The notes under the pieces were generated by a model. That model saw nothing but the letters and a program-made list of their open reading frames with translations. It did not search any database and was not told the DNA's origin. From assembly GCF_001644015.1 (NCBI RefSeq), contig NZ_LUUI01000142.1:1-64000 (forward strand): 64,000 nt of DNA. Reading direction: 5' to 3'. This document shows positions 10,217-18,452 of the stretch, in pieces. Position numbers and translations under genes: made by a program. Source of the DNA: Methylomonas lenta. GTDB taxonomy: Bacteria; Pseudomonadota; Gammaproteobacteria; Methylococcales; Methylomonadaceae. Positions within the stretch are counted from its first letter, which is position 1, and each line of letters opens with the position of its first letter.

Positions 10217-10810
10217 ATGTTGAATTATCTGAAACCCACCATTGTGTTATTTGCACTGCTGACGCTTTTGACCGGTGTCGTTTATCCGTTACTGGTGACG
10301 GCTTTGGCGCAAGGCCTTTTCCCGATTCAAGCCAACGGTAGCCTTCTCAAGGGCGCTGAAGATCAACTTATAGGCTCCGAGATAATCGGGCAACATTTCA
10401 GTGACCCTAAATATTTTTGGGGTCGGCCATCGGCGACATCCCCTTATCCCTATAACGCCGCTGCATCTTCAGGTTCCAATCTCGGTCCGACCAATCCGCT
10501 TCTGATCAATGCCGTTAAGACGCGAATCGATGAGTTGAAGAAAGCTGATCCGGTTAATCATCTGAAAATACCCATCGATCTAGTGACGAGCTCAGCGAGT
10601 GGCCTAGACCCCCAAATCAGCGTAGCGGCGGCCGAATACCAGATTCATCGGGTGGCCAACGTTCGGCACTTGTCAGAGAAGCAACTGCGCCACCTGGTGC
10701 ATGAACATACCGAAGGAAGACAATGGCATTTATTCGGTGAAGCCAGAGTCAATGTCTTGAAACTGAATCTGGCACTGGATGCGTTTAAATTCCAATCCTG
10801 GTCCAAATGA
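10217..10810 (+). CDS. kdpC: Potassium-transporting ATPase subunit C
   Basis: A 197-aa protein with one N-terminal transmembrane helix (residues about 8-30) and a periplasmic domain with family blocks GSEIIGQHF, YFWGRPSATS and NLGPTNPLL. KdpC assists assembly and ATP affinity of KdpB. AGGAG precedes the ATG. Its TGA overlaps the kdpD ATG by 4 nt, linking pump and sensor translation. The C-terminal portion (about residues 125-160) is conventional (ISVAAAEYQIHRVA). Confidence 0.96.
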   Translation: MLNYLKPTIVLFALLTLLTGVVYPLLVTALAQGLFPIQANGSLLKGAEDQLIGSEIIGQHFSDPKYFWGRPSATSPYPYNAAASSGSNLGPTNPLLINAVKTRIDELKKADPVNHLKIPIDLVTSSASGLDPQISVAAAEYQIHRVANVRHLSEKQLRHLVHEHTEGRQWHLFGEARVNVLKLNLALDAFKFQSWSK

Positions 10811-13539
10811 ACGAGCAGCGCCCGGACCCCGATCAACTCTTAGCCCGCGTCGAACGTGACGCGGCCAAGGCAAAGCGCGGACGATTGAAGATTTTTTTCG
10901 GCGCATCTGCAGGCGTCGGCAAGACCTATGCAATGTTATTGGCGGTGCGAGAAAGACGGGCAGAAAATCTGGATGTAGTGCTTGGCTTGGTAGAAACCCA
11001 TGGCCGCCAGGACACTGAGGCTTTGCTGAATGGTTTGGAAAAATTGCCGACTCGGCAAATCAATTACCGGGGTAATGTTCTGCACGAGTTCGATATCGAC
11101 GCCGCCCTGAAAAGACGGCCGGCACTGATAATGGTAGACGAACTCGCGCATACGAATGTGCCGGGCTCCCGACATCCGAAACGCTGGCAGGATATTCAGG
11201 AACTGTTGGAGGCCGGTATAGATGTTTATACCGCACTTAATGTCCAGCACCTGGAAAGCTTGAATGACGACATTAGTCAGATTTCCGGGATTCGAGTCTG
11301 GGAAACGCTACCGGATACCGTGTTCGAGGATGCTGACGAAGTCGAATTGGTCGATTTACCGCCGGATGAATTATTGACTCGTCTTAAGGAAGGCAAGGTC
11401 TACATTCCGCAGCAAGTGGAGCATGCCATGCGGAATTTCTTCCGCAAGGGCAACCTGATCGCGCTACGTGAACTGGCACTGCGGCAAACCGCCAACCGGG
11501 TCGACGCGGACATGCTCGATTACCGGGAAGATCATGCCATTCAAGAGGTGTGGCAAGTCGGTGAACGGATTTTGGTCTGCATAGGCCCCAACCTATTGGC
11601 CGAGCGTTTGGTACGAGCAGGCAAACGGCTGGCGACAGGGTTAAAAGCCGGCTGGGTTGTGGCCTATGTCGAAACGCCAAGGTTGGCGAGATTGCCCGCT
11701 GAAAAACGCGACGCCGTTTTGCGAATTTTACGGCTAGCCGAACAGCTCGGCGCCGAAACCGTAACTTTGAGTTCGCCGGATATGAGCGAAGCCATCATCC
11801 GTTTTGCTCGCGAACGTAACATCAACAAGATCGTCGTCGGTAAACCCAGTCGGCGCGGGTGGAAACGCTGGCTATTGGGATCGGTGGTGGATGTCTTGAT
11901 TAGCCATGCCCACAACATCAATATCTACTTATTAGGTAGTCGGCAAGATAAAGACGACGACGTCATTGAATCTTCCCTTTTCAGGAAGCCGCCGCTTCCA
12001 GGGCTTAGGCAACGCATTCCGCCAAAGCTGCAAAAGCGATATCGCGGTTATGTCTGGGCCGTGGCCGTGACTGTGATCAGTACCCTGTTAGGGCATTATG
12101 TGTTCCGGCGGTTGGAGTTGGCCAATCTGGTTATGGTGTTTTTGCTGGGTGTAGTCTATATCGCGATGCGCTTTGGACGCGGGCCATCTATCTTGGCTTC
12201 GGTATTGGCCATCGGCATGTTTGATGTGTTATTTGTCAAACCCTACTTCAGCTTGACGGTGGCTGACAGCCAATATTTGATCACCTTCGCCGTGATGTTG
12301 ATCGTCGGCATTTTGATCAGTAATTTAATGATCAACGTCCGTTCGCAAGCCAAGGTGGCCGCGCACCGCGAGCGCCGAGCATCCGTGCTATATGCGATCA
12401 GCAAGGAGTTGGCCACTAGCCAAACCGAGCAGGATATTGTCGCCATCGCGGTGAAGCATTTGTACGCGGAATTCAGCAGCCCCAACGTCATTCTGTTTCC
12501 GGACGCCTCAGGGCATTTGGTTTGCCCTAAACAAACCAGTTTCTCGCAATCCTTGCGTGGTCCCGACCTCAGCGTCGCGCAGTGGGTCTTCGACCATAAC
12601 GAGATGGCAGGACAAGGCACTCACACACTACCAGGAGCGGACGCCATTTATTTTCCGGTTTCCGACGGTGAAAAGGTGCTGGGGGTGCTGGCCTTAATAC
12701 CCATCAATCTGCGTCGGATATTTTTACCGGAACAGCAGAAATTGCTGGAAACGTTCTTGCGCCAAATTGCTCAAGCTTTGATGCGAATCCGATTTTCCGA
12801 ACAAGCAAAACTGACACAAATGCAGATCGAGGCCGAGCGCTTGCGTAATTCTTTGCTCAGTGCCATTTCCCACGACTTGCGTACGCCATTGGCAAGTATC
12901 CTCGGTTCAGCCACTACGCTGGCAGCCAATGAAAACCGAATGTCGTCGCCGGACAGGCAGGAACTGAGTCTGGCCATCGTCGACGAAGCCGAGCGCATGA
13001 CGAATCTGGTCAACAATATTCTCGATATGGCCCGTTTGGACGCTGGTATCGCGGAATTGAACAAGCAGTGGTATCCAGCAGAAGAAATCATTGGTGTCGC
13101 ATTGAACCGTTTACAGAAACCGCTTATCGACCGGCCGGTCAAAGTGCGCATACCGCCGGGCATACCCATGCTACATGTTGACGCAGTCATGATTGAACAG
13201 GTGTTGATCAATTTATTGGAAAACGCTATACGTTATACACCGGCTGGTAGTGCATTAGAAATCGAGGTGGAAGCGTTCGAAAATACTATTGAAATATCGC
13301 TAGCCGATCATGGAACAGGCATTCTTAAAGGTCTAGAGGAGAAATTGTTCGAAAAATTTTATCAAGTCCGCCACGAGACCGCACAAAGCGGTGTCGGGCT
13401 AGGCTTGGCAATTTGTAAGGCCATCGTCGAAGTCCACGGTGGCGGCATTCGAGCGCAAAATCGGCGGGAAGGCGGTGCCGTATTTATAATTACGTTGCCG
13501 AATGAACCTATGCCGCCGCAATTCGTCGCGGAACAATAA
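10807..13539 (+). CDS. kdpD: Potassium/turgor sensor histidine kinase KdpD
   Basis: A 910-aa sensor kinase. N-terminal KdpD domain with Walker A GASAGVGKT (near residues 28-36) and DELAHTNVPG; a universal-stress-like domain around 250-370; a four-helix membrane block around 410-505; a GAF-like segment; then the H-box SAISHDLRTPLAS (His near 689) and a HATPase_c domain with ENAIRYTP and GVGLGLAI. It autophosphorylates when K+ is limiting and passes phosphate to KdpE. Overlap with kdpC means one transcript serves pump and sensor. All catalytic boxes are present. Confidence 0.97.
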   Translation: MNEQRPDPDQLLARVERDAAKAKRGRLKIFFGASAGVGKTYAMLLAVRERRAENLDVVLGLVETHGRQDTEALLNGLEKLPTRQINYRGNVLHEFDIDAALKRRPALIMVDELAHTNVPGSRHPKRWQDIQELLEAGIDVYTALNVQHLESLNDDISQISGIRVWETLPDTVFEDADEVELVDLPPDELLTRLKEGKVYIPQQVEHAMRNFFRKGNLIALRELALRQTANRVDADMLDYREDHAIQEVWQVGERILVCIGPNLLAERLVRAGKRLATGLKAGWVVAYVETPRLARLPAEKRDAVLRILRLAEQLGAETVTLSSPDMSEAIIRFARERNINKIVVGKPSRRGWKRWLLGSVVDVLISHAHNINIYLLGSRQDKDDDVIESSLFRKPPLPGLRQRIPPKLQKRYRGYVWAVAVTVISTLLGHYVFRRLELANLVMVFLLGVVYIAMRFGRGPSILASVLAIGMFDVLFVKPYFSLTVADSQYLITFAVMLIVGILISNLMINVRSQAKVAAHRERRASVLYAISKELATSQTEQDIVAIAVKHLYAEFSSPNVILFPDASGHLVCPKQTSFSQSLRGPDLSVAQWVFDHNEMAGQGTHTLPGADAIYFPVSDGEKVLGVLALIPINLRRIFLPEQQKLLETFLRQIAQALMRIRFSEQAKLTQMQIEAERLRNSLLSAISHDLRTPLASILGSATTLAANENRMSSPDRQELSLAIVDEAERMTNLVNNILDMARLDAGIAELNKQWYPAEEIIGVALNRLQKPLIDRPVKVRIPPGIPMLHVDAVMIEQVLINLLENAIRYTPAGSALEIEVEAFENTIEISLADHGTGILKGLEEKLFEKFYQVRHETAQSGVGLGLAICKAIVEVHGGGIRAQNRREGGAVFIITLPNEPMPPQFVAEQ

Positions 13540-13552
13540 GCACTGTTCGTTT

Positions 13553-14257
13553 ATGTCTAAAACCGATCCCGTCATCATTATCGTTGAAGACGAACTAGCT
13601 ATCCGCAAATTCCTGCGCACCGGCTTGCGTTGTGAAGGGTTTACCGTGTACGAAGCCGATACCGGCAAACGCGGTATCATCGACGCCGGCACGCGGAAAC
13701 CGGACTTGCTGATTTTGGATTTAGGTTTGCCGGATATGGATGGCGTCGAGGTTATCAAGGCCATTCGAAAATGGTCGACGCTACCTATCATCGTGCTATC
13801 GGCGCGTAGCCAGGAACAACAAAAAATCGACGCACTGGACCTGGGGGCTGATGATTATTTGACCAAACCCTTCGGTATCGGTGAACTGGTCGCCCGAATT
13901 CGTGTGGCTTTGCGCCACGCGAATAGGAAGGAGCAATCACTAAGCAACGATGTGCTGGTGACTGGCGGTCTGAAAGTGGATTTGAACAAACGCTTGGTGA
14001 GTGTCGATGGCCGGGAAATTTCCTTGACGCCGATTCAATACCGATTGTTGGCGGTATTAGCAAAAAATGCCGGCAAGGTGATGACCCACAGGCAGATTTT
14101 GAAAGAAGTGTGGGGGCATCCCTATCAAGACAATGTACATTACTTGCGCATGTATATGAGTCAACTGCGCTATAAACTTGAAATCGATCCAACTCAACCG
14201 CAGTATTTGGTCACAGAATCGGGTCTAGGATATAGGCTTAAAACAAAAGACGAGTAA
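13553..14257 (+). CDS. kdpE: OmpR-family response regulator KdpE
   Basis: A 234-aa regulator: receiver domain with acidic pair VEDE, phospho-acceptor Asp near residue 56 (LLILDLGLPDMDG), Thr/Ser and Lys switch residues (VLSAR, LTKPF), then an OmpR-type winged helix (LTPIQYRLLAVLA, MTHRQILKEVWG, YLRMYMSQLRYKLE). It activates kdpFABC when phosphorylated by KdpD. I chose ATG 13553, 13 nt after the kdpD stop, because it gives the usual N-terminus; an in-frame ATG at 13502 would add 17 unrelated residues overlapping kdpD. Last intact gene of the operon. Confidence 0.96.
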   Translation: MSKTDPVIIIVEDELAIRKFLRTGLRCEGFTVYEADTGKRGIIDAGTRKPDLLILDLGLPDMDGVEVIKAIRKWSTLPIIVLSARSQEQQKIDALDLGADDYLTKPFGIGELVARIRVALRHANRKEQSLSNDVLVTGGLKVDLNKRLVSVDGREISLTPIQYRLLAVLAKNAGKVMTHRQILKEVWGHPYQDNVHYLRMYMSQLRYKLEIDPTQPQYLVTESGLGYRLKTKDE

Positions 14258-14328
14258 GTAATTTAGTCTGTGGCTAGGTCTAAGTTCCCGACGGATTGAC
14301 TAAAGACGTATGATCAGACATCCTGGAA

Positions 14329-14837
14329 ATGGCAACGTTTGCGGTTAATACGGGCGCCAGAGATAAAGTGATTGGTGATTTGCGTTGGGATTGGGAAATT
14401 CAAATCCCGGAAATCGATTCATCGATATTCCTTGTCCCTGGGGAGTTCACTAAAAACGCGACACCGTGCTTGCTTGTACTCAACAGCACTGCGCGAGATG
14501 TAATCGAAAGTCGGCGCGGTAAAATAGCTACGCATGTTTTTGGTTACAGGAGGAAGCCGGTTGACCGTATGTACAACTCGGCTTGGAAAAAAGCTTGGTT
14601 AAGAGCCGGCTTGCCGGTAGGCAAGGAGGTACTATCCGGGCCTCACAATCTCGGCACACTTTTGCCCGGCGTCTACGCCTTGCCGGTGTGCCCCTAGAAA
14701 CCAGAAAGGCGTTGATGCACCACATTGATGGCGACATTACGGTGCATTATTCGCCTGCCGAAGTGGGTGAACTGATAGCGGTTGTCGAGAGATTGACTAA
14801 GGTGGAAGGGGTTACTATGTTGCGCTTAGCATCTTAA
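14329..14837 (+). pseudogene. Tyrosine site-specific integrase remnant with one-base deletion
   Basis: C-terminal catalytic domain only. Frame one gives FAVNTGARDKVIGDLRWDW (first catalytic Arg) through GYRRKPVDRMYNSAWKKAW and PHNL; frame two resumes RHTFARRLRLAGVPLETR and MHHIDGDITVHYS (Tyr block), ending at TAA 14835-14837. The sequence CTCGGCACACT at 14650-14660 should be CTCCGGCACACT: one C lost at about 14652 removes the Arg of the H-x-x-R box. The core-binding domain is absent; kdpE ends 71 bp upstream. It lies 75 bp before att copy 2, the normal position for this element's integrase. Confidence 0.85.
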
Positions 14838-14852
14838 TTACCCACTGGGTAA
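14838..14852. repeat. TTACCC / GGGTAA palindrome near the right end of element A
   Basis: TTACCC (14838-14843) and GGGTAA (14847-14852) flank ACT, immediately after the integrase-remnant stop. It resembles the 4035-4055 palindrome in sequence and 3-nt spacing but with the arms swapped. Confidence 0.5.
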
Positions 14853-14911
14853 ATAGGCAGAAATCATAAGACTGATATAAAAATCACAAGATATTGATTT
14901 TATTGGTATTT

Positions 14912-14962
14912 AATGGTGCCGGCAATAGGAATCGAACCTACGACCTTCGCGTTACGAGTGCG
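14912..14962 (-). repeat. att copy 2: duplicated 3' part of tRNA-Thr(CGT)
   Basis: Fifty-one bases identical to 23116-23166, from just beyond the CCA end through the anticodon loop and one base further than copy 1. The 5' half of the tRNA is missing. It separates element A from element B and lies 273 bp before the intact integrase. Confidence 0.9.
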
Positions 14963-15075
14963 GTTATAATAAAAATTGTCGGTAATTGTCGGCTAATCAA
15001 GTTAAATAAAATCAATGCCTTATGTTGTTTTTTCTGCCGAGTCTTACCGAGGAATAACGGCCTTATTTATGGCTG

Positions 15076-15095
15076 AGTGCGACAAAATTGCGACA
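15076..15095. repeat. 20-bp direct repeat, left end of element B (candidate integrase arm site)
   Basis: AGTGCGACAAAATTGCGACA is identical to 23050-23069 at the other end, in the same orientation. It contains two GCGACA units, the inverse of the TTGTCG motif that also recurs nearby at about 14977 and 14988 and at about 23027 and 23094. Confidence 0.75.
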
Positions 15096-15126
15096 AAGAT
15101 TTATAATCAAACCCCAGAAATAAAGC

Positions 15127-15159
15127 GGGCCTGAAGGTGTTACCAGCACCATCAAGCCC
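15127..15159 (+). other. Imperfect hairpin in the leader of the integrase gene
   Basis: GGGC-TGA-GGTG pairs with CACC-TCA-GCCC (15127-15139 with 15147-15159), with two single mismatches and a 7-nt loop. It sits 77 bp before the integrase ATG. No U-run follows, so a terminator is unlikely; a control or recombination site is possible. Confidence 0.35.
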
Positions 15160-15235
15160 TGACCGATTCACTTAACGAGCAGGGTTAAGCAATGGCTACC
15201 GCAGATTATAGCGCCATTGCCCCCAAGGGGTTTAT

Positions 15236-16351
15236 ATGGCAACCATCACAGAGCGCACCGACAAAGACGGCAAACCACGCTACACAGTAGAAATCAGGCT
15301 AAAAGGCCACCCACGCGAAACCGCCACCTTTAAACGCCTGACCGACGCTAAAAAATGGGCGGCTTCAACTGAAAGCGCCATTAGGGAAGGCCGACACTTT
15401 AAAACCAGCGCGGCCAAAAAGCATACTTTCGCGGATGCTATCGAGCGTTATACCCGCGAAATTCTACCGACTGAATTTACAGCCACCGAGCAAGGCAACC
15501 GGCGGCCTATTCTGGAATGGTGGGCTTCACAGATCGGCCATTGTGTAATGGCTGACTTATCAACCGCCACTTTTGCCGATTGCCGTAACACCCTGGCAAC
15601 AACCGGCGGGCGGAAAGGCCGACCGTTAGCGGCTGCCACCATCAAAAAGCATTTTGTAGTTGCCACCGATGTTTTAAAACGGTGCGTTACTGAGTGGCAT
15701 TGGTTGGAGCAATCCCCGCTAAAAGATGGCGGCGTTAAATTGCCCGAGTTACCGCGCGGAATCGTTCGCTTTTTGGATGATGACGAACTTAACCGGCTGA
15801 CAATCGCCTGTAAGGAATCGCCAAACCCTTTGCTTTTTCCGGCTTTCGTGCTGTCCATATCAACCGGCATGAGGCAAGGCGAAACCATGAACCTTTATTG
15901 GCGGGAACCGGAAACGCCACCGACCGAAGGCGCTTGGGGCGTGGTCAATTTGGCGGATGCCTGCATTATCCTGCATGAAACCAAAAACGGAGACCGGCGG
16001 CGGGTGCCGGTGGCAAGCCAAGCCCTGTTAGAACTGCAAAAACTAAGCAAGGTAAGGCGGCTAGATTCGGCGCTAGTCTTTCCAAGCCCCACACACCCAA
16101 ACCAACCCATTGAGCTTAAAAAAGCATGGCTTAACGCTTTAAAACATGCCGAGGTTAATAATTTTCGCTGGCATGATTTGCGACATTGCACAGCGTCTTA
16201 CTTAGCAATGGGCGGCGCGTCAATGGTCGAAATCGCGGCTGTATTGGGCCATAAAACCTTAGACATGGTGAAGCGTTACAGTCACCTATCAGACGGCCAT
16301 ATTGCAAACGTGGTTGAGCGGATGAATAGCAAGCTGTTTGGCGGTGCCTGA
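15236..16351 (+). CDS. Tyrosine site-specific integrase of element B
   Basis: A 371-aa phage-type integrase. N-terminal arm-binding region (residues 1-65, YTVEIRLKGHPRETATF), core-binding domain (about 75-170), and catalytic domain with Arg in STGMRQGETMNL, Lys region in LHETKNGDRRRVPV, H-x-x-R in HDLRHCTASYLA, His in VLGHK and Tyr in MVKRYSHLSD. All catalytic residues are present. It should cut at tRNA-Thr and drive integration and excision. AAGGGG lies before the ATG. Its TGA overlaps the next gene's ATG by one base. It is the only undamaged integrase in the window. Confidence 0.95.
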   Translation: MATITERTDKDGKPRYTVEIRLKGHPRETATFKRLTDAKKWAASTESAIREGRHFKTSAAKKHTFADAIERYTREILPTEFTATEQGNRRPILEWWASQIGHCVMADLSTATFADCRNTLATTGGRKGRPLAAATIKKHFVVATDVLKRCVTEWHWLEQSPLKDGGVKLPELPRGIVRFLDDDELNRLTIACKESPNPLLFPAFVLSISTGMRQGETMNLYWREPETPPTEGAWGVVNLADACIILHETKNGDRRRVPVASQALLELQKLSKVRRLDSALVFPSPTHPNQPIELKKAWLNALKHAEVNNFRWHDLRHCTASYLAMGGASMVEIAAVLGHKTLDMVKRYSHLSDGHIANVVERMNSKLFGGA

Positions 16352-17130
16352 TGGTTATCAAAGTTCCGGGCACTAAACAATCCAAAGGCACGCTACTTAC
16401 TGAAGCCACCCATTACAGTAAAGCAAACCGGCAAGAACTCGACGAAATAGCGGCAAAACGAGAGCTTTTAATGTTAAATCTGTTTTCGCCCGATTGGGAT
16501 AGATTAGCCGCTAGACCCACCGGCACTATTGAAAGCCTTGTTGCTCAATCCGTGGGCTTGGTTCCTGATCTTGCCGCCGCTGATTTTATTGATGAAGCAA
16601 AGCGTTTTTTCTATGCCCGGAATGATTCCGCAAGCATCAGCAAACTAAATACCTTTCTAAGACGGCTGGCCGATGCTAGGGAGAATATCGCGCCACTTGG
16701 CGAATTGCACCCCATTGAAGGCAAAGAAACACGCTTTAAAAAATCTGATTTTCTGGCGTTCGCTGGCCGGTTGGGATGGGAATTGCCGGAAGAATTTAAG
16801 CGGTTTGTGGCTGTGCCAGAAATAGACGATCCAGAACCTAAAACGGAAACAACGCGAAAAACAATCGGCAAAGGTACTAGAAGAAGTCAATTGCATTTGT
16901 TGATTTGGCGGGTTTATCAGTCTCTTGTTTCTACGACGGATAAAGTTACAGCTCAAGATGTATGGCAGGAAATACGCTTTCGGTTTGCTGAGTACGACAC
17001 CGATAAGATTATTCAAGAGGTGACAGCGGATGTTATTGAATGGCGTTCTTGCTATGGAAACGAGCCAAGTTTAAGCCGAGGAACGTTTGATAAAACGCTT
17101 TCAAACCTGAAGAAAAAGCCACCTTTTTAA
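16351..17130 (+). CDS. Unrecognised protein coupled to the integrase
   Basis: A 259-aa soluble protein with no motif I recognise. It has a Lys/Arg- and Glu-rich helical N-terminal half, a linker rich in Pro, Glu and Thr around residues 165-175 (PEIDDPEPKTETTRKT), and a C-terminal helical region. There is no signal peptide, membrane helix or enzyme signature. Its ATG overlaps the integrase TGA (TGATG), so it is translated with the integrase; a role in integration, excision or replication control is inference only. A 17-bp inverted repeat follows its stop. Confidence 0.7.
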   Translation: MVIKVPGTKQSKGTLLTEATHYSKANRQELDEIAAKRELLMLNLFSPDWDRLAARPTGTIESLVAQSVGLVPDLAAADFIDEAKRFFYARNDSASISKLNTFLRRLADARENIAPLGELHPIEGKETRFKKSDFLAFAGRLGWELPEEFKRFVAVPEIDDPEPKTETTRKTIGKGTRRSQLHLLIWRVYQSLVSTTDKVTAQDVWQEIRFRFAEYDTDKIIQEVTADVIEWRSCYGNEPSLSRGTFDKTLSNLKKKPPF

Positions 17131-17137
17131 AAAATAG

Positions 17138-17191
17138 TTACCGCTAAATTTACCGCTAAGTGATTTTCTTACCGGGTAAATTTAGCGGTAA
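17138..17191. repeat. Perfect 17-bp inverted repeat built from TTACCGCTAA units
   Basis: Arms 17138-17154 and 17175-17191 are exact reverse complements with a 20-nt spacer. TTACCGCTAA occurs directly at 17138-17147 and 17150-17159 and inverted at 17182-17191; TTACCGGGTAA lies in the spacer. It begins 8 bp after the preceding stop and ends 80 bp before the AlpA-like gene. A regulator operator is the simplest reading; there is no U-tract for termination. Confidence 0.75.
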
Positions 17192-17271
17192 ATAGCTGTC
17201 GCAATAATCCACCCCAAGCCGGGGAAACAATCCCCGGCGATTCTCGAAAATCTTAGAATCAAGGGGAAACC

Positions 17272-17511
17272 ATGCAACAAACCGAACAAAGCCAGCCTGC
17301 CACACCAGTTGCGCCGCACTATTTCACCGTCCAGCAATTTACAGCCAAACACCCCGCCTTTCCGCTGGGGACTCTGCGACACCAAATCTTTTATGAGAAT
17401 ACCAACGGCCTGAAAGCATCCGGGGCGATTATTCGCAATGGCCGCCGCGTTTTGATTCGGGAGGATCGTTATTTTGCTTGGTTAGAGGCACAAAACCAAG
17501 GCGGCGAGTGA
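17272..17511 (+). CDS. Small AlpA-like/excisionase-like DNA-binding protein
   Basis: A 79-aa protein with a winged-helix-like layout: YFTVQQFTAKHPAFPLGTLR, a helix around HQIFYENTNG, then the wing AIIRNGRRVLIREDRYFAWLEAQ. This pattern is common in small regulators of integrative elements, which can act as excision factors or transcription switches. AAGGGGAA lies before the ATG. Its TGA overlaps the primase ATG by one base. The 17-bp inverted repeat upstream is a natural candidate for its binding site. Confidence 0.75.
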   Translation: MQQTEQSQPATPVAPHYFTVQQFTAKHPAFPLGTLRHQIFYENTNGLKASGAIIRNGRRVLIREDRYFAWLEAQNQGGE

Positions 17512-18452
17512 TGGCGTTTTTGCATATAGAAGATGCCGCCCGCGCGGCGGTGCTTGAGATGGGTTTCAATCTGCCAAAATCTTTTGAATATGATCGATTC
17601 ATTGAGCTTGAAGATAAGGACGGCAAGAAGAATAAGGGCCGTCTTAAGATTTTTGCCGATGGGAAAGGCGGCTTTGTGCAAGATTGGCGCGATACATCTA
17701 AAAAATTCTTTTTCTTGGAAGGTGAAGGTCAAGCCAAGCCATTAGACAAACGAGAGCGCGCACGAATAGACCGCGAACGGCACAAACGCCAAGCTGAAGC
17801 CGCCAAAAAACAGGATCAAGCCGCTAAGCGTGCTTTATCTATCTGGCAAGATGCCACACCAGCGCAGGAAAATCACCCTTACTTAGTGCGTAAACAAATC
17901 AAGCTACACGGCGCAAGGCTGGGACGCTGGCGGCGGGTGATACAAGACAAGGGCGGCAACCGCTCCACCATTACCATTGAAAACGTTCTGTTGTTGCCAC
18001 TGTTCGACGCTGCCGGAACTATCCGCAGCCTACAAGCCATTTTTCCCGAAAAGCATCCGGTATTAGGTCGAGATAAAGACTTTTTACCGGCTGGCGGCCT
18101 GGCCGGGCTGTTTTGGTGGATCGGCAAACGCAGCAACCAAGCCGATGAAACAGTATTGATTGCTGAGGGTTTCGCCACGGCTGCCACCTTGCACGAGCAA
18201 AGCAGCTACCGCGTTTACATGGCATTTACAGCGGGTAATCTGCTGGCGGTTGGGCGTATCGTGCGAGAACGTTTGCCGTCAGCGAATATTGTGTTTGCTG
18301 CTGACAATGACACGAAAACCGCCGGTAATCCGGGTTTAACCAAGGCTACGGAAGCCGCCGCCGCTGTGGGTGGTAGTGTTGCCGTGCCGCCTATTCATGG
18401 CGACTTCAACGACTATCAGTTATTCCTGAACGGTGGCAACCATGACGAATGA
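17511..18452 (+). CDS. Toprim-domain primase-like protein of element B
   Basis: A 313-aa protein. The N-terminal part has a primase-type fold (FADGKGGFVQDWRDTS), a charged Arg/Lys/Glu coiled segment follows around residues 75-110, then ENHPYLVRKQI and a C-terminal toprim domain with the catalytic Glu in LIAEGFATAATLHE and the D-x-D in VFAADNDTK. Such proteins prime DNA replication of plasmids, phages and satellites. I chose ATG 17511 because it overlaps the previous stop and gives a conserved-looking start. It overlaps the next gene by 20 nt. Confidence 0.85.
   Translation: MAFLHIEDAARAAVLEMGFNLPKSFEYDRFIELEDKDGKKNKGRLKIFADGKGGFVQDWRDTSKKFFFLEGEGQAKPLDKRERARIDRERHKRQAEAAKKQDQAAKRALSIWQDATPAQENHPYLVRKQIKLHGARLGRWRRVIQDKGGNRSTITIENVLLLPLFDAAGTIRSLQAIFPEKHPVLGRDKDFLPAGGLAGLFWWIGKRSNQADETVLIAEGFATAATLHEQSSYRVYMAFTAGNLLAVGRIVRERLPSANIVFAADNDTKTAGNPGLTKATEAAAAVGGSVAVPPIHGDFNDYQLFLNGGNHDE

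Larger units (their letters stand above)
3818..14911. mobile_element. Element A: att-flanked island carrying hipBA and kdpFABCDE
   Basis: Bounded by tRNA-Thr 3'-end copies at 3813-3865 and 14912-14962. Contents are hipB, hipA, kdpF, kdpA, kdpB, kdpC, kdpD, kdpE and an integrase remnant at 14329-14837, all on the plus strand. Because its integrase is frameshifted and lacks its N-terminus, the element probably cannot move unless helped in trans. That the two att copies were made by one integration event is an inference; successive integrations and deletions could give the same pattern. Confidence 0.7.
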
